This document shows positions 41,012-48,108 of a stretch of DNA of 64,000 nucleotides, piece by piece; the first letter of the stretch is position 1; every line of letters starts with the position of its first letter. Source of the stretch: JACCSI01 sp035575715 (GTDB lineage: Bacteria; Acidobacteriota; Vicinamibacteria; Vicinamibacterales; UBA2999); the NCBI GenBank assembly GCA_035575715.1, contig DATLXN010000001.1:49145-113144 (forward strand), in the 5' to 3' direction. The notes under the pieces were generated by a model, which searched no databases, was not told the origin of the DNA, and worked only from the letters and a program-made list of their open reading frames with translations. A program made the translations under genes and the position numbers.

Positions 41012-41414
41012 GCGCTGGCTTGTCAAGGAAGAACCCGATAACTACGACTTTGACCAGTTCCTGTCGGATGGGGCGACGGTCTGGTCGGGGGTAAAAAATC
41101 CGGTCGCGCAAAAGAACCTGCGCGCGATGCAGAAAGGCGATCGCGTCTTCTATTACCACACCGGTAAGCAGAAGGCGGTCATCGGTACCGCCACAGTGAC
41201 CGTCGCGGCCTATCCCGATCCCAACGATCCCACCGGCAAGCTGGTCGTCGTCGAATTCGCCCCCGGCAAGAAACTGAAGCGCCCGGTGACCCTCGCGGAG
41301 ATTAAGGCCGCAGGCCGCTTTCCTGACTTCCCGCTGGTCCGGCTGCCGCGGCTGTCGGTCATGCCAGTGACCGATGCGCAGTGGGAGGCGATTGAGCAGA
41401 TGGCACGCGAGTGA
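41010..41414 (+). CDS. EVE-domain protein
   Basis: 134 aa, the size of a single EVE domain (PUA-like fold): RWLVKEEPDNYDFDQF, WSGVKNPVAQKNLRAMQKGDRVFYYHTGK (the binding pocket region), GTATVTVAAYPDPND and LVRLPRLSVMPV. EVE proteins bind modified bases in DNA or RNA. The divergent mug glycosylase makes a DNA-base-surveillance pairing plausible (inference). The last 56 nt overlap the convergent CNNM-type gene. Confidence 0.9.
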   Translation: MRWLVKEEPDNYDFDQFLSDGATVWSGVKNPVAQKNLRAMQKGDRVFYYHTGKQKAVIGTATVTVAAYPDPNDPTGKLVVVEFAPGKKLKRPVTLAEIKAAGRFPDFPLVRLPRLSVMPVTDAQWEAIEQMARE

Positions 41415-42693
41415 CCATGACCTTGTCGACACGACGTTCGTCCATGTCGACGACTTCGAAGCGCATCCCGCCGAAGTCAAAGTGATCGGCGGTGCGCGGA
41501 ATGTGACCCAGCCGCGCCATCACGAAGCCGGCAATGGTGTGGTAGGCGCCTTCCTCGCCTTCCGGAATTTCGAGCTCGAGCTTGTGCGTGACTTCCTCCA
41601 TCGCCGCGGACCCTTCGACCAGCCACGAGCCGTCGCCGCGCGAGACGAACGAGCCGGTCGCTTCGCTGGCGTCGGCGGGCATCGCCCCGACCAGTCCCTC
41701 CAATAAATCACCGATCGAGACCAATCCCTCGACGGCGCCGAATTCGTCCATGACGATAGCGACGTGGCGGTGCGAGGAGCGAAACGCTTCGAGCAGTTTA
41801 AAGGCGCCCATCGAGTCGGGCACAAACAACGCTTCGCGCATCAGGGCACGCAGATCAATCTGGCCGCCGCGCAGGACGGCCGGCAACAGTTCGGCGGCGC
41901 GGACGGTGCCGAGGACGCTGTCCAGGTCCTCATTGCAGACCACAAATTCGGTATGACTGTGCGACGCGAGAAATTCACGCAGTTCCTCGGGCGTGCTGTC
42001 GACATCGATCCACTCGATATCGACGCGCGGGGTCATGATCGCCGCGACGCGTTGATCGCCGAGTTGAAAGACGCGCTGGACGATTGACTCCTCGGCCGGC
42101 TCGAGGGCACCGGTTTCGGCGCCTTCGCTGATCACGGCGCGGATTTCGTCTTCGGTCAGACCCGGCTCGCTCGCATCCTTGAACCCGAACAGCCGCATGA
42201 TCAGCGCCGTGACTGCGGTCAGCGCGTTGATGATCGGGCCGCCGACCCGCGACAGCAGCTTCATTGGAGCGGCCACCCACGACGCGATCGTCTCCGGGTA
42301 CTGCAGGCCAATACTTTTCGGGACCAGCTCACCGAGGATCAACGACAGCACCGTGATCGCCGCGACAACGACGGCGAGCGCGATGCCGTCGGCGTACTGC
42401 GCGACTTGTGGGAACTGGCCGATGAACACCGCCAGTGGTCGGGAGATCGTCGCGCCGCCGTAGGCGCCGGCGAGGACGCCGATCAGGGTGATGCCGACTT
42501 GCACCGTGGACAGGAATTCGGCCGGGTCCTTTGCCAATTCGAACGCGGCCCGAGCCCGGTGGTCGCCTTCTTCGGCGCGCTGCTGCAATCGGATCTTGCG
42601 CGCCGCAACCACGGAGATCTCCGACATTGAAAAAATGCCATTGGCCACCACCAACAGCAGGATGACGACGATCTCAAACCACACCTCGGCCAT
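41359..42693 (-). CDS. CNNM (DUF21) / CBS / CorC_HlyC membrane protein
   Basis: 444 aa: DUF21 transmembrane domain (~1-195, IVVILLLVVANGIFSMSEIS, SIGLQYPETIASWVAAPMKL), two CBS domains (~210-330, RVAAIMTPRVDIEWIDVDS, HRHVAIVMDEFGAVEGLVSI) and a C-terminal CorC_HlyC domain (~350-430, GSWLVEGSAAMEEVTHKLEL, MARLGHIPRTAD). Family members move Mg2+ or Co2+; they are often mis-named haemolysin. The TACAAT box 8 nt upstream supports the ATG at 42693. Confidence 0.9.
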   Translation of the reverse strand: MAEVWFEIVVILLLVVANGIFSMSEISVVAARKIRLQQRAEEGDHRARAAFELAKDPAEFLSTVQVGITLIGVLAGAYGGATISRPLAVFIGQFPQVAQYADGIALAVVVAAITVLSLILGELVPKSIGLQYPETIASWVAAPMKLLSRVGGPIINALTAVTALIMRLFGFKDASEPGLTEDEIRAVISEGAETGALEPAEESIVQRVFQLGDQRVAAIMTPRVDIEWIDVDSTPEELREFLASHSHTEFVVCNEDLDSVLGTVRAAELLPAVLRGGQIDLRALMREALFVPDSMGAFKLLEAFRSSHRHVAIVMDEFGAVEGLVSIGDLLEGLVGAMPADASEATGSFVSRGDGSWLVEGSAAMEEVTHKLELEIPEGEEGAYHTIAGFVMARLGHIPRTADHFDFGGMRFEVVDMDERRVDKVMVTRVPSAQSPPTAHRSLA

Positions 42694-42701
42694 GTCGCCC
42701 T

Positions 42702-42707
42702 ATTGTA
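42702..42707 (-). promoter_or_regulatory. TACAAT -10 box, leaderless start of CNNM gene
   Basis: Read leftward, TACAAT is followed by 8 nt (AGGGCGAC) and the ATG at 42693. Confidence 0.5.
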
Positions 42708-42829
42708 CCGACCAGTTGAAACGGCGTTTCGACCGCTGGCGCATCTGACCCGAACTGGCGCATGAGCGCCCCGTCTAACATCAGGACGTGTTTCGGCACC
42801 GGCCCGGCACCTGGCACCCGGCACTTCTT

Positions 42830-43672
42830 ATGCTGACCTTGGACAACGTTCGAAAGACCTACGGTGACCTCGTGGCCGTTGACGGCCTATCACTCCACGT
42901 GCAGAAAGGCGAAGTATTGGGCCTGCTTGGCCCCAACGGCGCCGGGAAAAGCACGACCGTCAATCTCTCAGTGGGTTTGCTGAGGCCGACTGGCGGAACG
43001 ATTGCCATTGCCGGCGGCAACCCGGCGCAGCCCGCCGTGCGGCGCGGGCTCGGTGTCGCTCCGCAAGCGCTAGCGCTCTACGACATGTTGAGTGGCGCAG
43101 AGAACTTGCGCTTCTTCGGCGAGGTCTATGGCCTGGCGGGTGCAGCGTTGTCGCAGCGCGTGGCATGGGCGCTGGATTTCGTCGCACTAACCGATCGCGC
43201 CCGCGATCGCGTGTCGACTTACTCCGGCGGAATGAAACGTCGATTGAATCTCGCGGCGGCGCTGGTGCACGACCCTAAACTGATCCTGCTCGACGAGCCG
43301 ACGGTCGGCGTCGATCCGCAGTCGCGCAATCAGATCTTCGACAACATCCTGGCGCTCAAAGCGTTGGGTCGCACGCTGATCTACACCACCCATTACATGG
43401 AAGAAGCCGCGCGTCTGTGTGACCGCGTGGCGATCATCGATAAGGGCAAGCTGCTGGCGATCGGCACTGTGCCGGAGTTGCTCGAACAGCACGGTGCACG
43501 ACCGACGCTGGTGGTGCAGACCAGTAGCGGCGAGCAGCGATTGGTGACCACCGATCCGCTCGGTGAACTCAATCGCCTGGCAGCGGTGGGAACGGTCAGG
43601 TCATTTCATCTGGAGCAGGCGACGCTGGAGCAGGTCTTCTTGCACCTGACCGGCCGCAGTTTGAGGGATTGA
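42830..43672 (+). CDS. ABC transporter ATP-binding protein
   Basis: 280 aa from the ATG at 42830 (MLTLDNVRKTYGDLVAVDGL); the longer frame from 42788 would translate the GGCACC-type repeat upstream. Walker A GPNGAGKST, Q-loop ...GVAPQALALYD, signature YSGGMKRR, Walker B LILLDEPTVGVD, H-loop YTTHYMEEA. Typical of exporters in the DRA/ABC-2 group. TGATG overlap couples it to the permease; together they make an ABC-2 type exporter. Confidence 0.9.
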   Translation: MLTLDNVRKTYGDLVAVDGLSLHVQKGEVLGLLGPNGAGKSTTVNLSVGLLRPTGGTIAIAGGNPAQPAVRRGLGVAPQALALYDMLSGAENLRFFGEVYGLAGAALSQRVAWALDFVALTDRARDRVSTYSGGMKRRLNLAAALVHDPKLILLDEPTVGVDPQSRNQIFDNILALKALGRTLIYTTHYMEEAARLCDRVAIIDKGKLLAIGTVPELLEQHGARPTLVVQTSSGEQRLVTTDPLGELNRLAAVGTVRSFHLEQATLEQVFLHLTGRSLRD

Positions 43673-44790
43673 TGCGAAGCATTCTTGCACTCGCGGCCAA
43701 AGACCTGCGCATCCTGCTGCGCGTGAAGTCGGGCCTGTTCTTTACGTTTGCCTGGCCGGTCATCGTGTCGGTGCTGTTCGGAGTGGTCTTCTCGGGGCAA
43801 ACGCAATCCGCCCCACGCACGCTCCGCGTTGCGGTCGTCGACGACGACAACAGCGAGGGCTCACGGGCGTTCATCGACCGGCTGAGTGCCAGCGGGGAGT
43901 TCACCATCGATCGCGCATCGCGCGGCGAAGCCGAGGCACTGGTCCGCCGCGCGCAACGCGCTGCGTACGTGGTGATCAAACCGGGCTTCGGCGAAGGCTC
44001 ACAGAAGATGTTCTTCGGCCCTCAACGCGCGATCGAGATCGGCAACGACCCGGCGCGCGTCGCCGAGGCAGCCATGATCGAAGGGTTTCTGACCAAGCAT
44101 GCGATGGCGGATATGCGCAAATTCCTGCCGCGCAGCGTTGCCGGCTGGGAGCCGCTGACGGTCGAGAAAGCCGCGGTCGCGCGCGACCGCAGCGGGCCCG
44201 CCAACGGCTTCGAGATCACCTTTCCGCAGGGGGTGATGTGGGGAATCATCGGCTGCATCATGACCTTCGCCATCGGGCTGGTCAGCGAACGTGTCCACGG
44301 CACGTTCGTGCGATTACAAATGGCACCGCTGACGCGCGCGCAGATTCTCACCGGCAAAGCGCTGGCCTGTTTCGCATCGATCAGCCTGGTGCAACTGATG
44401 TTGTTCACCCTCGGCATCACTGCATTCGGCATCCGCCCATCGTCGATCCCGTTGCTGATGCTCGCCTGCGCCTGCGCGTCCGCGGGTTTCGTCGGGTTCA
44501 TGATGATGATCGCCGGGCTCGGTCGCACCGAACAATCCGCGGCCGGCGCCGGCTGGGCGATGCTGATGCCGATGACGATGTTTGGTGGCGGGATGATGCC
44601 GCAGTTCATCATGCCGCCGTGGATGCAGACGGCGGGCCACCTCAGCCCGGTGAAGTGGGCAATCCTCGCGATGGAAGGTGCGGTGTGGCGCAACTTCTCG
44701 CTGGCCGAAATGGCGATGCCGTGCGCGATCCTTCTGGCATTCGGTGCGGTGTGCTTCGCCGTCGGAGTCCGCGGTCTTCGAGATCACTAG
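43672..44790 (+). CDS. ABC-2 type permease
   Basis: 372 aa from ATG at 43672 (TGATG with the ATPase stop). One membrane helix near the N-terminus (LFFTFAWPVIVSVLFGVVFS), a ~150-residue outer domain (RVAVVDDDNSEGSRAFIDRL), then five helices starting at GVMWGIIGCIMTFAIGLVSE and ending GAVCFAVGVRGL. This matches the ABC-2 membrane fold of lipid, polysaccharide or drug exporters. Substrate unknown; drug or NO-type exports are possible for this subfamily. Confidence 0.88.
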   Translation: MRSILALAAKDLRILLRVKSGLFFTFAWPVIVSVLFGVVFSGQTQSAPRTLRVAVVDDDNSEGSRAFIDRLSASGEFTIDRASRGEAEALVRRAQRAAYVVIKPGFGEGSQKMFFGPQRAIEIGNDPARVAEAAMIEGFLTKHAMADMRKFLPRSVAGWEPLTVEKAAVARDRSGPANGFEITFPQGVMWGIIGCIMTFAIGLVSERVHGTFVRLQMAPLTRAQILTGKALACFASISLVQLMLFTLGITAFGIRPSSIPLLMLACACASAGFVGFMMMIAGLGRTEQSAAGAGWAMLMPMTMFGGGMMPQFIMPPWMQTAGHLSPVKWAILAMEGAVWRNFSLAEMAMPCAILLAFGAVCFAVGVRGLRDH

Positions 44791-44935
44791 TCCGCGGAGA
44801 ACGCGGGAAGGCGCGGAACGGATCCCGCGGCTGGCGCTCGTCGGCACGGGTGGGTCGATGGCTGGCGAAGCCAGCGGGATGAAGAGGGCCGCGCGACCGA
44901 CTGCTCTTCCGCGCCTTTCGCGCCCTCCGCGGACT
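44789..44935. repeat. Nested inverted-repeat element (~147 bp)
   Basis: Outer arms 44789-44817 and 44908-44935 (about 28 bp, roughly three mismatches). Inner arms ATCCCGCGGCTGGC (44822-44835) pair with GCCAGCGGGAT (44870-44880), and a local hairpin GCTGGC-GAA-GCCAGC lies at 44861-44875. No gene fits here. It looks like a MITE-like or structured-RNA element filling the space between two genes. Confidence 0.55.
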
Positions 44936-44940
44936 AACAT
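44935..44940 (+). promoter_or_regulatory. TAACAT -10 box, leaderless start of aldehyde dehydrogenase
   Basis: TAACAT ends 6 nt before the ATG at 44947; its first T is the last base of the nested inverted-repeat element. Confidence 0.5.
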
Positions 44941-44946
44941 CCGGTT

Positions 44947-46311
44947 ATGCCGCTGATCTCAACCAACCCGACCACCGGCGTCGAACTCGCCCGCTACGAC
45001 GAGATGTCCGCCGACGAGATCGACCGCGCCTTGTCAGCGGCGCGGCGCGCGTTCGATGAATGGCGAGGCACATCCTTCGACGCGCGCGCCACTGTGATTC
45101 GAGCCGCCGCCACCGAGCTACGGGCGCGCAAGGTCGAACTGGCCCGGCTGATGGCCATCGAGATGGGCAAGCCGCTCGAGCAGGGCGAAGCGGAGATCGA
45201 TAAGTGCGCGGCGGCGTGTGAGTTCTTTGCGACACAGGCACCCGCGCTTCTTGCCGACCAGGACGTCAAAACCGAAGCCTCACGAAGCTTCGTCGCGTTC
45301 AAGCCGTTCGGCGTCATCCTCGGCGTGATGCCGTGGAACTTTCCGTTCTGGCAGGTCTTCCGCTACACCGCGCCGGCGCTGATGGCCGGCAACGCCACCG
45401 TGCTCAAGCATTCGTCAAACGTGGTTGGCTGCGCGTTGGCTATCGAGGAGATCTTGAAGGCGGCCGGCGCGCCGCCCGGTTTGTTTGTGACGCTGCGTAT
45501 GGGATCAAAACGTGTTGGCGAGGTGATCGACGACCGGCGTATTGCCGCGGTCACCCTCACGGGGAGCACTCCCGCGGGACGCGACGTCGCCGCACGCGCC
45601 GGGCGGGCGCTCAAGAAACAGGTTCTCGAACTTGGCGGCAGTGATCCCTACGTCATCCTCGACGATGCCGACATCGCGTCGGCGGTCAAGATTTGTGTCA
45701 GCTCGCGACTGATTAACAGCGGCCAGAGTTGCGTCGCCGCCAAGCGGTTCATCTGCACCACCCGTCGCGCCGCCGAAGTCGAAGCGCTGTTCGTGAAGGA
45801 GATGCAGCTGAAGACCATGGGCGACCCGCTGATCGGTGTCGACGTCGGCCCGCAAGCGCGCGTCGATCTGCGCGACGAGCTCGATCAGCAGGTGCATGCC
45901 AGCCTCGCCAAAGGCGCGCGGGCACTGGTCGGTGGCGTGCGTCCGGAGGGGCCGGGGGCGTTTTATCCGCCGACCGTGCTGACCAACGTGCGCAAGGGCA
46001 TGCCCGCCTACGACGATGAATTGTTCGGGCCGGTCGCGGCGATCATCGCGACAGAGAGCGAGGACGAGGCGCTGCGAGTCGCGAATGACACCGCGTTTGG
46101 TTTGGGTGCGGCGGTGTTCACGAGGGATCTCGAACGCGGCACTCGGATTGCCGCCGACCAACTCGACGCCGGTAACTGTTTCGTCAACGCCTTGGTCCGT
46201 TCCGATCCGCGGCTGCCGTTCGGCGGGATCAAGGATTCGGGTTATGGGCGAGAGTTGTCGGCGTTCGGCATTCGCGAGTTTGTGAATATCAAGACCGTTT
46301 GGGTGGCGTAG
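44947..46311 (+). CDS. NAD(P)-dependent (semi)aldehyde dehydrogenase, succinate-semialdehyde type
   Basis: 454 aa, full-length ALDH fold. Nucleotide-binding region WNFPFWQVFRYTAPALMAGN, LKHSSNV; GSTPAGRDVAARAGR; catalytic Glu in LELGGSDPYV and nucleophile Cys in NSGQSCVAAKR; the closing NAL/VRSDPRLPFGGIKDSGYG segment. Closest in pattern to succinate-semialdehyde dehydrogenases (GabD/Sad), which finish GABA breakdown to succinate. The ALDH fold is certain; the exact substrate is not. Stop codon TAG merges with the first base of a 30-bp palindrome. Confidence 0.9.
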   Translation: MPLISTNPTTGVELARYDEMSADEIDRALSAARRAFDEWRGTSFDARATVIRAAATELRARKVELARLMAIEMGKPLEQGEAEIDKCAAACEFFATQAPALLADQDVKTEASRSFVAFKPFGVILGVMPWNFPFWQVFRYTAPALMAGNATVLKHSSNVVGCALAIEEILKAAGAPPGLFVTLRMGSKRVGEVIDDRRIAAVTLTGSTPAGRDVAARAGRALKKQVLELGGSDPYVILDDADIASAVKICVSSRLINSGQSCVAAKRFICTTRRAAEVEALFVKEMQLKTMGDPLIGVDVGPQARVDLRDELDQQVHASLAKGARALVGGVRPEGPGAFYPPTVLTNVRKGMPAYDDELFGPVAAIIATESEDEALRVANDTAFGLGAAVFTRDLERGTRIAADQLDAGNCFVNALVRSDPRLPFGGIKDSGYGRELSAFGIREFVNIKTVWVA

Positions 46312-46340
46312 GGGGACAGGTCCTTAAGGACCTGTCCCCC
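46311..46340. repeat. 30-bp perfect palindrome at the ALDH stop codon
   Basis: Two 15-bp arms with no loop, beginning GGGGGACAGGTCCTT and completed by its exact reverse complement. The last base of the stop TAG is the first base of the palindrome. Shares GGGGACAGGT with 30708-30734. It can fold in RNA, but no T-run follows. Confidence 0.85.
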
Positions 46341-46352
46341 CTCTGAATTAAC

Positions 46353-46850
46353 ATGTCCAAGTTTCTCGCCGATCACTTAACCGAGCCGGTGCTCTCCCGT
46401 CTCTCGCGGGCCCACGCCATCGAGCGGGCCCATCTCGGCATTGTCATCGCGACGGTCGATGAACATGGCTGGCCGCATCCCTCCATGCTCAGCAGCCTTG
46501 AAGTGGTCGCACGCGATGCGCGCAACATCCGGCTTGCCGCGCACGCCCGCAGCCGCACCACCCGCAACCTGCGCCAGAACGGCAAGTTGACGATGACGCT
46601 GATCGATGAGGGCGGGGTGTTCTACATCAAGGGTGATGTGCTCGAGGTCCGGTCGCCAGTCGCCGAGCACCAGTCGCCGGTAGCTCACCGGTCGCCGGAG
46701 ATCGTCGTCTTCAACATGCGCGTGGACAGCGTCCTCGAGGATCATCCAGCCGCCTACGAGCCGGCCCGGATCACCAGTGGCATTCGCGTTGAGCGCGAGA
46801 TCGATCACGATGTCGCGCGAAAGGCCCTCGACGATCTTCTTGATCCCTGA
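46353..46850 (+). CDS. Pyridoxamine 5'-phosphate oxidase-fold flavin/F420-type protein
   Basis: 165 aa split-barrel: HLGIVIATVDEHGWPHPSML, RNIRLAAHARSRTTRNLRQN, GKLTMTLIDEGGVFYIKGDV. This family binds FMN, F420 or haem. The strand after LEVRS carries a heptameric GTCGCC repeat (46651-46692), read in frame as RSPVAEHQSPVAHRSPE, an insert in the barrel loop that may be neutral. The final codon and stop fall in a TGATCCC heptamer array. Function unknown. Confidence 0.8.
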   Translation: MSKFLADHLTEPVLSRLSRAHAIERAHLGIVIATVDEHGWPHPSMLSSLEVVARDARNIRLAAHARSRTTRNLRQNGKLTMTLIDEGGVFYIKGDVLEVRSPVAEHQSPVAHRSPEIVVFNMRVDSVLEDHPAAYEPARITSGIRVEREIDHDVARKALDDLLDP

Positions 46851-46868
46851 TCCCTGATCCCTGATCCC
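46841..46868. repeat. Heptamer array TGATCCC x4 at a gene end
   Basis: Four exact TGATCCC units followed by TGATAA; the second unit provides the stop of the upstream gene. An identical array occurs at 55908-55935. Confidence 0.8.
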
Positions 46869-46889
46869 TGATAACCACCGACCGCGAAG

Positions 46890-46895
46890 TATCAT
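46890..46895 (+). promoter_or_regulatory. TATCAT -10 box, leaderless start of rhomboid gene
   Basis: TATCAT ends 8 nt before the ATG at 46904. Confidence 0.45.
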
Positions 46896-46903
46896 TTACG
46901 TCG

Positions 46904-47755
46904 ATGTTTTTGAAGCGCAAGACCGAAGGTTCCGTCCTCTGCACGTCGTGCGGCGTGCTGGTCGGCGTCAGCGACGACAAGTGTGACAATTGCGGCCGCC
47001 GCAACCCTGGTCTGTGGGGCTTCGCTCCTGCCTTACGTAGCTTCGGCCACGACCTCGGCTTCGGACCCTTCGTCGTCGGCGCTACGATCACGCTGTATGT
47101 TGCGTCGCTGATCCTGTCGCGCAGCAATATGCAAGCGATGCTGGCGCCGAGCACCGAGATTCTCTTCCTCCTCGGCGCCAGTGGTGCGGTGCCAGTGGTC
47201 GTCTACGGTCGGTGGTGGACCTTTCTTACCGCCGGTTGGCTCCATGCCGGCGTACTGCACGTGCTCTTCAACGTGTTGTGGATCCGCCAACTTGCGCCCG
47301 CGGTGGCCGACGTCTATGGCCCGGCGCGGATGATCATCATCTATACGGCGTCTGGGGTCACCGGGTTCGCGCTCAGCACACTGGCCGGAGCGTATCTCAG
47401 CAACATGCCGCTGTTCTTCTTGCGTGGCGCGGCATTCACGGTTGGCGCCTCGGCGCCAATTTTCGGGCTGCTCGGCGCGCTGGTCTATTACGGCCGGCGT
47501 GGCGGCAATAGCAGGGCGTCGCAAACGAGCCTCCAGTACGCATTGATCATGGGCGTGTTCGGCCTGATCTTCCCCGGGGTTGACAACTACGCACATCTCG
47601 GCGGATTTGGCGGCGGCTATCTTGCCGGCCTGCTGCTCGATCCGCTCAAACCCGAACGTGTCGATCACATCGTCTGGGCGATGGTCTGTCTCGGCGCGAC
47701 GATACTTGCGCTCGGCGCCTCGATCGTCACCGCGCTGCCCGTGCTGCTTCAATGA
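46904..47755 (+). CDS. Rhomboid-family intramembrane serine protease with N-terminal zinc ribbon
   Basis: 283 aa. Residues ~10-35 hold a zinc ribbon (LCTSCGVLVGVSDDKCDNC). About seven membrane helices follow. The rhomboid landmarks are HAGVLHVLFNVLW (Asn/His helix), GASAPIFGLLGAL for the Ser helix (usual GxSG is GASA here, Ser kept) and NYAHLGGFGGGYLAG for the catalytic His. Active-site Ser-His pair present, so cleavage of membrane-anchored substrates is expected. The stop is followed at once by an 11-unit heptamer array. Confidence 0.88.
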   Translation: MFLKRKTEGSVLCTSCGVLVGVSDDKCDNCGRRNPGLWGFAPALRSFGHDLGFGPFVVGATITLYVASLILSRSNMQAMLAPSTEILFLLGASGAVPVVVYGRWWTFLTAGWLHAGVLHVLFNVLWIRQLAPAVADVYGPARMIIIYTASGVTGFALSTLAGAYLSNMPLFFLRGAAFTVGASAPIFGLLGALVYYGRRGGNSRASQTSLQYALIMGVFGLIFPGVDNYAHLGGFGGGYLAGLLLDPLKPERVDHIVWAMVCLGATILALGASIVTALPVLLQ

Positions 47756-47832
47756 AGTGCTGAGTGCTGAGTGCTCAGTGCTCAGTGCTGGGTGCTCAGT
47801 GCTCAGTGCTGAGTGCCGGGTGCTCAGTGCTC
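47756..47832. repeat. Heptamer array AGTGCTN, 11 units
   Basis: Eleven consecutive 7-mers (AGTGCTG, AGTGCTC, GGTGCTC, AGTGCCG types) begin directly after the rhomboid stop codon. The following gap to 48108 holds no convincing gene: only smaller 7-9 nt repeats (AAAGACAA near 48006-48030 and CTTTCGG near 48066-48090) and the SD of the next gene. Confidence 0.85.
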
Positions 47833-48108
47833 GTGGCTTGCGCTGAGTCCAATCGCACGGATCCGTGTCCGGCGCGTTGGACCAGAACTACGACTCGTCC
47901 CGCCCACAGCGCGCCGTAAGGTCGTTCGTCACACCCCGTCGCCATTTCATCCCACACGCCCGTAGGCATCGGCCTTGCTCTAGCAGGTTGCCGACAACCT
48001 GAAATCAAAAGACGAAAGACAAAAGACAAAAGCTTCGGCGTGCTCTGTTCTTCTTGTTTTCTTTTTTCTTTCGGCTTTCGGCTTTCGGTAACAACCAGGA
48101 GGTTTTGA

